Source: Psychromonas sp. SA13A (GTDB lineage: Bacteria > Pseudomonadota > Gammaproteobacteria > Enterobacterales > Psychromonadaceae). Taken from it: a DNA stretch of 49,524 nucleotides. The DNA lies in contig NZ_WTKU01000029.1 in assembly GCF_011378715.1 (NCBI RefSeq), forward strand, positions 1 through 49,524. Direction: 5' to 3'. The notes under the pieces were generated by a model. It saw only the letters and a program-made list of their open reading frames with translations, was not told the origin of the DNA and did not search any database. A program made the position numbers and the translations under genes. Of the stretch, positions 20,088 to 27,868 are shown piece after piece. Position 1 is the stretch's first letter, and each line of letters opens with the position of its first letter.

Positions 20088-21080
20088 TTATTGGTAAACG
20101 TCTTTTTCAGAATGGAAGCCATCTGCAACGATAGTTTCTTTAATGTTTTTAGCATCAACCGCAATTGGGCTTAATAACCATGAAGGGACATCTTTCATAC
20201 CATTATTTAACTCTGCATTTTTTTCAGGTTCTTTCCCGTTACCTAAAACAACAGCAATTTCAGCCGCATGTGTTGCTAATGCAACGATAGGTTTATAAAC
20301 AGTCATCGTCTGTGTACCAGCGATAATACGACGTATAGCTGCTAAATCTGCATCTTGACCTGAAATTGTAACTTTGCCTGCAAGACCTTGTGCTTCAAGT
20401 GCTTGAATTGCACCGCCTGCTGTTGCGTCATTTGATGCAACCACTACATCGATGTTGTTGTTGTTCGCAGTTAATGCATTTTCCATTATTTTTAATGCGT
20501 TTTCTGCTAACCAATAATTAACCCATTGATCACCAACAATTTCGATATCACCAGCATCGATTTTAGGTTGAAGAATGTTCATTTGTCCTTTACGGAACAG
20601 TTTTGCATTACTATCGGTTGGCGCGCCACCCATTAAGAAATAACGACCTGAAGGTTTCGCTGCAACCATCGCTGTTGCTTGCATTTCACCTACAATTTCA
20701 TTATCAAATGACAAGTAAAAATCGATATCCGCATTGCTAATCAAGCGATCATAAGCAAGTACTTTGATCCCATCAATTTTAGCTTCTTTGATTACGTTAG
20801 AAAGTACCTCACCGTTTGTAGGAATAATCACTAGTACATCAACGCCTCGTGAAATCATATTTTCGATTTGAGATATTTGAGTTTGTTCGTTTCCGTTAGC
20901 AGATTGAACATAAACTTTAGCGCCTTGTTTTTCTGCAGCTGCAACAAAAATATCTCTATCTTTCTGCCAACGTTCCAATCTAAGGTCATCAATTACCATC
21001 CCTATTTTTAAAGATTTAGCAAAAATAGGAGTGCTAATTGTCATCAAAACTACGCATAGTAGGGTTATGAATTTTTTCAT
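20088..21080 (-). CDS. xylF: D-xylose-binding periplasmic protein XylF
   Basis: This 330-residue high-affinity binding protein delivers xylose to XylGH. A signal peptide of about 21 residues (MKKFITLLCVVLMTISTPIFA) is followed by a type I periplasmic fold. Matches to E. coli XylF include IGMVIDDLRLERWQKDRDIF, QIENMISRGVDVLVIIP, AYDRLISNADIDFYLSFDN and the Asp/Asn-rich ligand loop VVASNDATAGGAIQAL, with GQDADLAAIRRI. AAAGGAC lies 7 bases before the ATG. Only 38 bp separate it from a 265-bp miniature element, so its promoter must be inside or beyond that element. Confidence 0.97.
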   Translation of the reverse strand: MKKFITLLCVVLMTISTPIFAKSLKIGMVIDDLRLERWQKDRDIFVAAAEKQGAKVYVQSANGNEQTQISQIENMISRGVDVLVIIPTNGEVLSNVIKEAKIDGIKVLAYDRLISNADIDFYLSFDNEIVGEMQATAMVAAKPSGRYFLMGGAPTDSNAKLFRKGQMNILQPKIDAGDIEIVGDQWVNYWLAENALKIMENALTANNNNIDVVVASNDATAGGAIQALEAQGLAGKVTISGQDADLAAIRRIIAGTQTMTVYKPIVALATHAAEIAVVLGNGKEPEKNAELNNGMKDVPSWLLSPIAVDAKNIKETIVADGFHSEKDVYQ

Positions 21081-21118
21081 TATAATGTCCTTTAATAATG
21101 TAATTTTTTGTTAAGGTG

Positions 21119-21383
21119 TATACCCGTTACCAATCAAGATGCAAAGTTCAGCAGGTTGTGAGGTGAGTAGCTTCTAGGCAGAAAGTTGAAGATCTAACTA
21201 GTTCAATCAATACTTTCTAACAACGAAGATACTTGCCTCACAACTTGCCCTACGGGTCGTTAGTTCGAAAAGCAATTCAGCGTTGCAACATTCGATAAGG
21301 ACTAGCCATTGTCATCATGTTGCGTCTTGCCTTGCTGTCCGAACTAACGACTGAATAAAGCATCTCGATTAGTAACGGGTATA
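21119..21383. mobile_element. palindromic miniature element (MITE), 265 bp
   Basis: The left end TATACCCGTTACCAATCAAG(ATGC) and the right end, read in reverse complement, TATACCCGTTACTAATCGAG(ATGC) match at 22 of 24 bases. The TA at each tip may be a target duplication, as in Tc1/IS630-type insertion. Inside are two further long imperfect inverted repeats. One is GCAGGTTGTGAGG near 21151 against CCTCACAACTTGC near 21234. The other is GTCGTTAGTTCG near 21257 against CGAACTAACGACT near 21340. An RNA copy would therefore fold into two big arms. It encodes no protein. Confidence 0.75.
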
Positions 21384-21661
21384 TTCACATTCAGTGAATG
21401 GTTAGACATTAACGTTAGAATTAAAGGAAATCTTTTCAGTAATTTCATAATCTCTTTGTCATTTTTTGTTTTTTCAATTAACTGTGATCGTAAGCATGCA
21501 AGACATTTTTCAATCAATTAAAGCGCTGAGAGACGCATCACAAAGTTAATGCTTTTACCTCTAAACTAATATTGATTGATAAAAAAGCTGAGTATATGAA
21601 ACAGAATAATGTCAACGGAGAGCAAAAAGACAAACGAGAAAGAAGTTTTAAAAGGAGGCTC
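21384..21661. other. probable xylF promoter/control region left of the miniature element
   Basis: No gene is seen in these 278 bases. Because nothing between the miniature element and xylF is long enough for a promoter, the xylF control sites probably lie here, pushed away by the insertion. A CRP-like site is listed separately. TGTGATC at 21483-21489 is a second good half-site. Confidence 0.45.
21527..21542 (-). promoter_or_regulatory. possible CRP site for xylF
   Basis: TGAGAGACGCATCACA matches the TGTGA-N6-TCACA core at 9 of 10 positions. It is about 450 bp before xylF now, but about 185 bp if the 265-bp element is removed. Confidence 0.4.
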
Positions 21662-21690
21662 AAAAAGTAAAGCTTTAGGCGTTACTTTTT
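21662..21690 (-). terminator. terminator of the LacI-family gene
   Basis: AAAAAGTAA (21662-21670) and TTACTTTTT (21682-21690) pair around a loop that itself contains a short GCCTAAAGC dyad. On the minus strand it follows the regulator stop by about 23 bp. The stem is AT-rich and the call moderate. Confidence 0.5.
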
Positions 21691-21712
21691 AATAACAGAT
21701 AAGTCGAAAGTA

Positions 21713-22705
21713 TTATTTTTCGCTATAGGATGCAGTACTACTTCGTACTAACAGTTGTGTTGGTAATATTGTATCTTGGGCTGCTTTCTCATCAAATAGC
21801 ACATGCAATAGGGTTTGCATTGCTGTTTTTCCTATTTGCAACTGTGGTTGCTGTATCGTCGTTAATTGAGGCGTTGTATATTGGGCAAAAGGCAGATCAT
21901 CAAAACCGATAATGGACAATTTTTCCGGTACGTTCAATCCGACTTCAAAAGCAGCACGCATCGCGCCCAATGCCATCATGTCATTAAAACAAAATAAAGC
22001 AGTCATTTTATATTGTTTATATAAACGATGAAATGCGCTGTAACCCGAGTGAAAACTAAAATCCCCACTATCAATGGCTAATTCATCGAGTTCAAGTGAA
22101 GCATTTTCTAAACTTTGTCGATAGCCATTTTTACGGGCAACACAAATCGGATTGTCCATTGGCCCTGTTATGCAAGCAATGCGCTTATGCCCAATATCCA
22201 ATAAATAATCTATTGCATTTTTTGATGCCGTGTAATTATCTATTCGAACGGTTGGGACCGGGAAATTCTCAAAATATTCACAGGCCATAACAATAGGAAT
22301 GTTAATCCCCTCTTTCACTTCTTCAGGGAGCTCAGACGTTAACGAAATAATGCCATCAGCTTGTTTGGTTTTAACTAAATCGATATACGCATTGGCTTGC
22401 TCTACGGCATGTACTGAATCCCCAAGCAAAACTTTATAGTCATTCTTTTTGGCAATAATTTGAATGCCTCGAACAATGTCAGCAAAAAACTGATTAGCAA
22501 TATCAGGCAGAATAACGATCACCGTTTTAGATTCACAACGCCTTAAATTTCTAGCACTAACATTGGGTGAGAATCCACATTCAAGCATTGCTGATTGTAC
22601 TTTTTTTCTTGTTTTTTCTGATACTTTTTCAGGATGTGTCATCGCACGGGAAACCGTTGCGGTTGATACTCCAGCAAGTTTAGCGACATCTTTTACATTT
22701 GCCAT
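21713..22705 (-). CDS. LacI-family transcriptional regulator, CytR-like
   Basis: This 330-residue repressor-type regulator starts with a classical LacI helix-turn-helix (VKDVAKLAGVSTATVSRAM) and hinge. A periplasmic-binding-protein-like effector domain follows (VIVILPDIANQFFADIVRGI, HKRIACITGP, SIIGFDDLPFAQYTTPQLTT). Similarity to E. coli CytR is marked, including SRTILVIVPDI-like and GPMDNPICVARKNGY segments. Its place, divergent from a sugar dehydrogenase/ABC cluster and next to a perfect palindrome, argues for a local regulator of that cluster. The frame opens at 22753, but the ATG at 22705 has AAGGG 5 bases upstream and begins where LacI proteins begin. Confidence 0.9.
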   Translation of the reverse strand: MANVKDVAKLAGVSTATVSRAMTHPEKVSEKTRKKVQSAMLECGFSPNVSARNLRRCESKTVIVILPDIANQFFADIVRGIQIIAKKNDYKVLLGDSVHAVEQANAYIDLVKTKQADGIISLTSELPEEVKEGINIPIVMACEYFENFPVPTVRIDNYTASKNAIDYLLDIGHKRIACITGPMDNPICVARKNGYRQSLENASLELDELAIDSGDFSFHSGYSAFHRLYKQYKMTALFCFNDMMALGAMRAAFEVGLNVPEKLSIIGFDDLPFAQYTTPQLTTIQQPQLQIGKTAMQTLLHVLFDEKAAQDTILPTQLLVRSSTASYSEK

Positions 22706-22759
22706 AAAAGCCCTTAGGTAGAATTTTTTAAAGGTACAAAAAACAAAAAACATTCTTTT

Positions 22760-22776
22760 GTTACATTAATTGTAAC
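22760..22776. promoter_or_regulatory. possible second operator (GTTACA-N5-TGTAAC)
   Basis: GTTACATTAATTGTAAC has inverted arms GTTACA and TGTAAC with a 5-base centre, 55 bp upstream of the LacI-family start. It shares the TTACATTAA half with the operator at 22941 and with 22921-22930, which suggests autoregulation. Confidence 0.4.
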
Positions 22777-22940
22777 GGACAAATATTACCTCAAAAACCT
22801 TCATAAAGCTAAAACCAAAAAACAATAAAAATAAAGCATTGATAAATAATATATTTTTTAAATAAACCGATTCAACCTCAAATTTTACAGACTGTTTTTT
22901 GTACAAGCAATATAGTTTTCGTTACATTAATCCAACAAAA

Positions 22941-22958
22941 AATGTAATCGATTACATT
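22941..22958. promoter_or_regulatory. LacI-type operator palindrome
   Basis: AATGTAATCGATTACATT is a perfect 18-bp palindrome with a central CG, the usual form of a LacI/GalR-family site. It ends 19 bp before the ATG of the first gene of the divergent operon, where bound repressor would block the promoter or elongation. Confidence 0.75.
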
Positions 22959-22977
22959 AATAACAAGGAGTGACAAC

Positions 22978-24036
22978 ATGAAAACAATCCAAGGCCCAGC
23001 TTTGTTTTTAGCGCAATTTGTATCAGACCAAGCCCCTTTTAATAACCTAGAAAACATTGCGACTTGGGCAAGTGGTATTGGTTATAAGGGTTTACAAATA
23101 CCCACTTGGGATAAACGCTTATTTGACCTTGAAAGAGCTGCAAATGATCTTGCTTACTGCCAACAAATACAAGATTTATTAGCTGGGCTTGATCTTCAAA
23201 TAACTGAATTATCGACCCATGTTCAAGGTCAATTGGTTGCTGTACATCCAGCTTATGATGAAATTTTTGATAGCTTTGCACCGACCGAGTTTCATGGCGA
23301 TCCGGTTGCTCGTCAAAAATGGGCTGTGGAGCAATTAATGTTTGCTGCAAAAGCCTCTAAAAACTTGGGATTAACAGCACATGCCACTTTTTCAGGATCA
23401 TTGCTATGGCCTTATATATACCCCTGGCCACAACGCCCAGAAGGGTTAATTGAAACTGGCTTTAAAGCGCTAGGAGAACGCTGGTTACCTATTTTAGATG
23501 CGTTTGATCAAGCTGGTGTTGACCTTTGTTACGAAATACACCCGGGTGAAGACCTACATGACGGTATCAGTTTCGAGATGTTCTTAGATGTTGTTGATCA
23601 ACATCCTCGCGCTAGTATTTTGTATGACCCAAGCCATTTTGTACTGCAACAACTTGATTACCTTTCCTTTATTGATAAATACCACGAACGAATTCGTATG
23701 TTCCATGTAAAAGATGCTGAGTTTAACCCTACAGCACAACAGGGAGTTTACGGTGGTTTCCAAAGTTGGGTTGAACGTGCTGGACGTTTTCGCTCTTTAG
23801 GAGATGGGCAAGTTGATTTCTCAGCCATTTTTTCAAAGTTAGCGCAATATAACTTCTCAGGATGGGCAGTTGTTGAATGGGAGTGTTGCTTAAAACATCC
23901 AGAGGTAGGTGCACAGCAAGGCGTTGAGTTTGTGAAAAGTAAAATGATCACTGTTACCGATAAAGCTTTTGATGACTTTGCAGGTAGTGAGCCTGATACA
24001 GAAATGAATTCACGCATTCTTGGTTTAACGCAATAA
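22978..24036 (+). CDS. sugar phosphate isomerase/epimerase-like TIM barrel protein
   Basis: This 352-residue cytoplasmic protein belongs to the xylose-isomerase-like/AP-endonuclease-2 TIM barrel superfamily (as in IolE, IolH and 3-keto-sugar enzymes). Probable metal ligands are Glu186 (CYEIHPGED), Asp217 and His220 (YDPSHF), His243 and Asp246 (FHVKDAEF) and Glu300 (VVEWECC). No signal peptide is present. Partners of Gfo/Idh dehydrogenases in this family often isomerise, epimerise or eliminate from a keto-sugar. Which reaction occurs here is not readable. AAGGAG lies 8 bases before the ATG. It is the first gene of a five-gene operon, 13 bp before the dehydrogenase. Confidence 0.88.
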   Translation: MKTIQGPALFLAQFVSDQAPFNNLENIATWASGIGYKGLQIPTWDKRLFDLERAANDLAYCQQIQDLLAGLDLQITELSTHVQGQLVAVHPAYDEIFDSFAPTEFHGDPVARQKWAVEQLMFAAKASKNLGLTAHATFSGSLLWPYIYPWPQRPEGLIETGFKALGERWLPILDAFDQAGVDLCYEIHPGEDLHDGISFEMFLDVVDQHPRASILYDPSHFVLQQLDYLSFIDKYHERIRMFHVKDAEFNPTAQQGVYGGFQSWVERAGRFRSLGDGQVDFSAIFSKLAQYNFSGWAVVEWECCLKHPEVGAQQGVEFVKSKMITVTDKAFDDFAGSEPDTEMNSRILGLTQ

Positions 24037-24049
24037 AGAAGAGGTCAAC

Positions 24050-25210
24050 ATGAAACGCTTAAAATTAGGTATGGTCGGTGGCGGCACAGGTGCATTTATT
24101 GGTGCAGTGCATCGTATTGCAGCAAGAATAGATGATCGCTTTGAGTTAGTTGCTGGTGCATTAAGTTCAAATCCAGAAACGGCCAAACAATCAGCCAAAG
24201 AATTAAATATTAAAGAAGACAGAGCTTACACGTCATACACACAGATGGTCGAGCAAGAAAGCCAAAGAGAAGATGGTATCAATGCAGTCGCCATCGTGAC
24301 TCCCAATTTTTTGCACTACCCTATCGCAAAAAGTTTTTTAGCCGCAGGCATAAATGTCATTTGTGATAAACCAATGACCTGCACATTAGAAGAAGCACTG
24401 AGTTTACAGGAAATTGCACAACAAAGTGGCTGCATATTTGTATTAACTCATAACTACAGTGCTTACCCATTGGTGCGTCAAGCTAAACAGTTAGTGACTG
24501 ATGGAGCGCTTGGTCCGTTACGCTTAGTACAGGTTGAATACGTCCAAGACTGGTTATCAACAGCGACTGAATTAGAAGGAAATAAACAAGCAGAATGGAG
24601 AAGCGACCCTAAACGCAATGGGCCTGGTGGTTGTTTAGGCGATATTGCGACCCATGCTTTTAATTTAGCCTCCTTTATTAGTGGTTTAAAACTGAATCAA
24701 GTAAGCGCGGATTTAAATACCTTTGTTGAGGGTAGAAAGCTAGACGATAACGTCAATGCAATGCTGCGTTTTGAAAAAAATGTAAAAGGTATGTTGTGGT
24801 CTTCACAGGTTGCACCGGGTAATGAAAATGGACTCAGAATTCGTATTTATGGCGAAAAAGCCGGTATTGAATGGGCACAGGAAAATCCAAACCAATTGTT
24901 ATTTAGCCCACTTGGTGGCGCTAAACAAATAATTACCAGAGCAGGAGCCACCTATACTGGTGCTCCTCATTTAGTACGCACACCAGGTGGCCATCCAGAA
25001 GGTTATCTTGAGGGTTTTGCTAATATTTATTATGAAGCTGCAGACCTCATTCTCGCTCAGCTTGCTGGTGAAAATACCATGCAATTACAACAAGCGAGTT
25101 TACTGCCTGGCACTCAGGAAGGTGTGGAAGGTTTGCGTTTCATTGAAGCAGTTATTGCATCTTCTGAACAAGATGGAAAATGGATTGCAATGGAGCCAGT
25201 ACATGAATAA
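24050..25210 (+). CDS. Gfo/Idh/MocA-family oxidoreductase
   Basis: This 386-residue NAD(P)-dependent dehydrogenase has an N-terminal Rossmann fold with GMVGGGTGAFIGAVHR at residues 7-22. The catalytic Lys107 lies in CDKPMTC (the family's EKP motif). The C-terminal alpha/beta domain has Asp198 and His202 in GDIATHAFN. These are the three residues that usually oxidise a sugar or cyclitol hydroxyl. Substrate range in this family is wide (glucose, inositol, anhydrosugars, glycosides), so the substrate is unknown. AGAGG precedes the ATG. The 3' end overlaps the next gene by 8 bases. Confidence 0.92.
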   Translation: MKRLKLGMVGGGTGAFIGAVHRIAARIDDRFELVAGALSSNPETAKQSAKELNIKEDRAYTSYTQMVEQESQREDGINAVAIVTPNFLHYPIAKSFLAAGINVICDKPMTCTLEEALSLQEIAQQSGCIFVLTHNYSAYPLVRQAKQLVTDGALGPLRLVQVEYVQDWLSTATELEGNKQAEWRSDPKRNGPGGCLGDIATHAFNLASFISGLKLNQVSADLNTFVEGRKLDDNVNAMLRFEKNVKGMLWSSQVAPGNENGLRIRIYGEKAGIEWAQENPNQLLFSPLGGAKQIITRAGATYTGAPHLVRTPGGHPEGYLEGFANIYYEAADLILAQLAGENTMQLQQASLLPGTQEGVEGLRFIEAVIASSEQDGKWIAMEPVHE

Positions 25211-26729
25211 AACGCTGAATGAACCCATCTTACGCCTAGAAAATATCCGTAAGTCATTTTCGGGAGTACAAGTTTTACATGGTATAGACGTGACAATTAA
25301 TAGTGGCGAAGTATTGGGTATTCTTGGTGAAAATGGTGCGGGTAAATCAACGTTACTTAAAGTGATTAGTGGTTTACATCAAGCTACATCGGGTAGCGTG
25401 TACCTTGATCAAAAACAGATACATATTAAAAATCCTGCTGTTGCTAAAAAATATGGGATCGCGATGATCCCACAAGAATTTAACCTTGTTTCCACTCTCA
25501 ATGTTTTTGAGAATGTATTTCTTGGACAAGAACTTAAACAAGGCCGTTTTCTTGATAAAAACAAAATGCGCGAACGTACCCAAGCATTACTTAATCAACT
25601 TGAAACCCATTTAGATCCCGACGCTTTAATTGAGACATTAAGTGTTGCTGAGAAGCAGATGGTTGAAATAGCTAAAGCCTTGGTACACGACGTGCGTATA
25701 TTGATCATGGATGAACCAACCACTGTATTAACCAACCAAGAGGTGGCGGTATTATTTAGGCTAATTGACAAGCTTAAAGCGCAAGGTGTCACCATTGTAT
25801 TTATTTCTCATAAGCTAAAAGAAGTGAAATTGTTGTGCGACCGATTAATGATTTTACGAGATGGGCATTTAGTTTCAATTGAGCCGGTAGCAGGCTTAAA
25901 TGAGCAAGAAATGGCCTCTAAAATGGTTGGGCGAGAGCTTAATCAAATTTTTCCTGAGCATTCACAAGCCAGCACCGAAATAGCCTTGCAAGTTGAACAA
26001 CTTAGTATTAACAACCTGCTTCATAATATTGAATTTAAAGTACATCGTGGTGAAATTTTAGGTTTTGCAGGTTTGATTGGAAGTGGTCGAACTGAAATGG
26101 CGGAAGCGATTATGGGCTTGCGTAAAAAAAATAGTGGTAAGGTAAAAATATTTAACCAAAATGTCACCATTCATGCCGCTAAAGACGCTGTAAAACATGG
26201 ACTTGCTTACCTCAGCGAAGATAGACAAGGCAGTGGTTTAATTATGAATTTTAACCTGCCAGAAAATATTAGTTTGATTTCTTTGAAAAAATATATCAAA
26301 GGATTTATTCAACATAAAAAAACCACAGAGTCTGCCGCTCGATATAGTGAACAGTTTGCCATTAAGGCCCCTTCTTTAGATAGCGAATTACAATATCTAA
26401 GCGGTGGCAATCAGCAAAAAGTTTACCTCGCAAAATGGATGGATACAGATCCTGAAATTTTGATTTTAGATGAGCCCACTCGTGGGGTAGACATTAATAC
26501 CAAAAAAGACATTTATCATTTTATCCACTCCTTAACCGAACAAGGCAAAGCCGTGATTATCATTTCATCTGAGATGGAGGAATTGATCGGACTGTCACAT
26601 CGTATTTTAGTCATTCGAGAAGGAAAAATTGCCGGAGAGTTAGTAGGCAAAGAGATTGAAGAGCAAAAAATAATGTTTTTAGCCGCGGGCGTTAATGACA
26701 AAACACCTCGAATGGAACCAATATTATGA
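25203..26729 (+). CDS. sugar ABC transporter ATPase, RbsA/XylG-type
   Basis: This 508-residue protein has two nucleotide-binding domains. Domain 1 has Walker A GENGAGKST, signature LSVAEKQMVEIAKAL and Walker B ILIMDEPTT. Domain 2 has the degenerate P-loop GLIGSGRTE, the signature [14 protein letters not shown] and [12 protein letters not shown]. That makes it the ATPase of a ribose/galactose/xylose-type importer. The frame is open upstream to 24987, but that is inside the dehydrogenase gene. The ATG at 25203 has GGAG 9 bases before it and overlaps the dehydrogenase stop, so the two are translationally coupled. It is clearly distinct in sequence from XylG of the same window. Confidence 0.95.
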   Translation: MNKTLNEPILRLENIRKSFSGVQVLHGIDVTINSGEVLGILGENGAGKSTLLKVISGLHQATSGSVYLDQKQIHIKNPAVAKKYGIAMIPQEFNLVSTLNVFENVFLGQELKQGRFLDKNKMRERTQALLNQLETHLDPDALIETLSVAEKQMVEIAKALVHDVRILIMDEPTTVLTNQEVAVLFRLIDKLKAQGVTIVFISHKLKEVKLLCDRLMILRDGHLVSIEPVAGLNEQEMASKMVGRELNQIFPEHSQASTEIALQVEQLSINNLLHNIEFKVHRGEILGFAGLIGSGRTEMAEAIMGLRKKNSGKVKIFNQNVTIHAAKDAVKHGLAYLSEDRQGSGLIMNFNLPENISLISLKKYIKGFIQHKKTTESAARYSEQFAIKAPSLDSELQYLSGGNQQKVYLAKWMDTDPEILILDEPTRGVDINTKKDIYHFIHSLTEQGKAVIIISSEMEELIGLSHRILVIREGKIAGELVGKEIEEQKIMFLAAGVNDKTPRMEPIL

Positions 26730-26757
26730 GCGAAACAACTGAATTAGGAAAAATAAA

Positions 26758-27753
26758 ATGACCAATAAAATTGTAAGTGAAACAGCAATACAACCCTCTG
26801 CTTTATCTAGGTGGATAAAGTCAATTAGTTTAACCAGTATGGCTCCTCTAATTGCACTGATTGTTTTATTGATTCTCAGCGCCATGGTGAGTGATCATTT
26901 TTTAATTCCGCGGAACTTAACCAATGTGTTAAGACAAGTATCCTATACAGGCATCATTGCGTTGGGTATGACCTTTCTGATCATTGCCGGAGGAATTGAC
27001 CTCTCTGTTGGCTCAATGTTGGCATTAGTTGGGGTGCTAGTGATTATGATCCTAAACCATCTTGGCGATGGATGGATGGCAGTGATGATTGCAATTAGTG
27101 CTGCAATGGCATTAGGTGCATTTTTTGGTGCAATTAATGGTTGGTTAACTACAAAAGGAAAAATAACCGCCTTTGTAGCCACGTTAGCAACCATGTCTAT
27201 TTTCCGTTCTTTTACATTATACATCAGTGATGCCGGAGAAATGGTATCGCGAAACAATCTCTATTCAGACGTTGGAACAGGATATTTTCTTGGTTTACCC
27301 GTGCCAGTATGGGTATTTCTCATTCTAGCGATTATTGGCCATATATTACTTCGTCATACCGCCTATGGACGACACCTTTGTGCCGTCGGTTCTAATCCAA
27401 AAGTAGCCAGTTATTCTGCTATTAATGTATCAAAAGTCTATTTTTTAAGTTTTATTATTTTAGGTTTTACCGTTGGTATATCTGCAGTGATGTTGTCATC
27501 TCGCCTCAACTCTATCAGCCCCGGTGATGCGGGCCTATTTTACGAGTTAGACGCGATTGCTGCGGTCGTTATCGGTGGTACAGCACTATCCGGCGGAAAA
27601 GGCACTATTTGGGGTACGGTTATCGGCGCGATTATTTTAGGGATAATCAATAACATGCTTAACCTTTCGGGTGTTTCCCCCTACTTACAAGGTGCGGTAA
27701 AAGGCTTTGTGATCTTAATAGCCGTTTTAATGCAATACAAACGAGCACAATAA
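26758..27753 (+). CDS. sugar ABC transporter permease, RbsC-type
   Basis: This 331-residue inner-membrane protein has about eight to ten hydrophobic segments. It shows the family loop GGIDLSVGSMLALVG, then TTKGKITAFVATLATMSIFR, AYGRHLCAVGSNPKVASYSA and YELDAIAAVVIGGTALSGGK. It belongs with RbsC/XylH permeases. It starts 28 bp after the ATPase with GGAAAAATAAA before the ATG. Together with the ATPase and the binding protein it forms one importer, the second of this kind here besides XylFGH. Confidence 0.94.
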   Translation: MTNKIVSETAIQPSALSRWIKSISLTSMAPLIALIVLLILSAMVSDHFLIPRNLTNVLRQVSYTGIIALGMTFLIIAGGIDLSVGSMLALVGVLVIMILNHLGDGWMAVMIAISAAMALGAFFGAINGWLTTKGKITAFVATLATMSIFRSFTLYISDAGEMVSRNNLYSDVGTGYFLGLPVPVWVFLILAIIGHILLRHTAYGRHLCAVGSNPKVASYSAINVSKVYFLSFIILGFTVGISAVMLSSRLNSISPGDAGLFYELDAIAAVVIGGTALSGGKGTIWGTVIGAIILGIINNMLNLSGVSPYLQGAVKGFVILIAVLMQYKRAQ

Positions 27754-27801
27754 ATTTACATATTTATACAACATTATAAAACACTGTTTTTTTAATAGTT
27801 C

Positions 27802-27827
27802 GCTTTTAAGAAATCTTTTTTAAAAGC
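27802..27827 (+). other. intercistronic stem-loop before the binding-protein gene
   Basis: GCTTTTAA (27802-27809) and TTAAAAGC (27820-27827) can pair in the 115-bp gap between permease and binding protein. Such hairpins often separate expression levels of transporter genes. The stem is short and AT-rich. Confidence 0.35.
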
Positions 27828-27868
27828 AATTAAAAAAGCAACATACTACAAACCAAGGAGAGCTAACA

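Noticed and set aside
24987..25202. N-terminal extension of the second ABC ATPase
   Set aside because: It overlaps the dehydrogenase coding sequence in another frame. The ATPase family begins at the ATG at 25203, which has its own Shine-Dalgarno.
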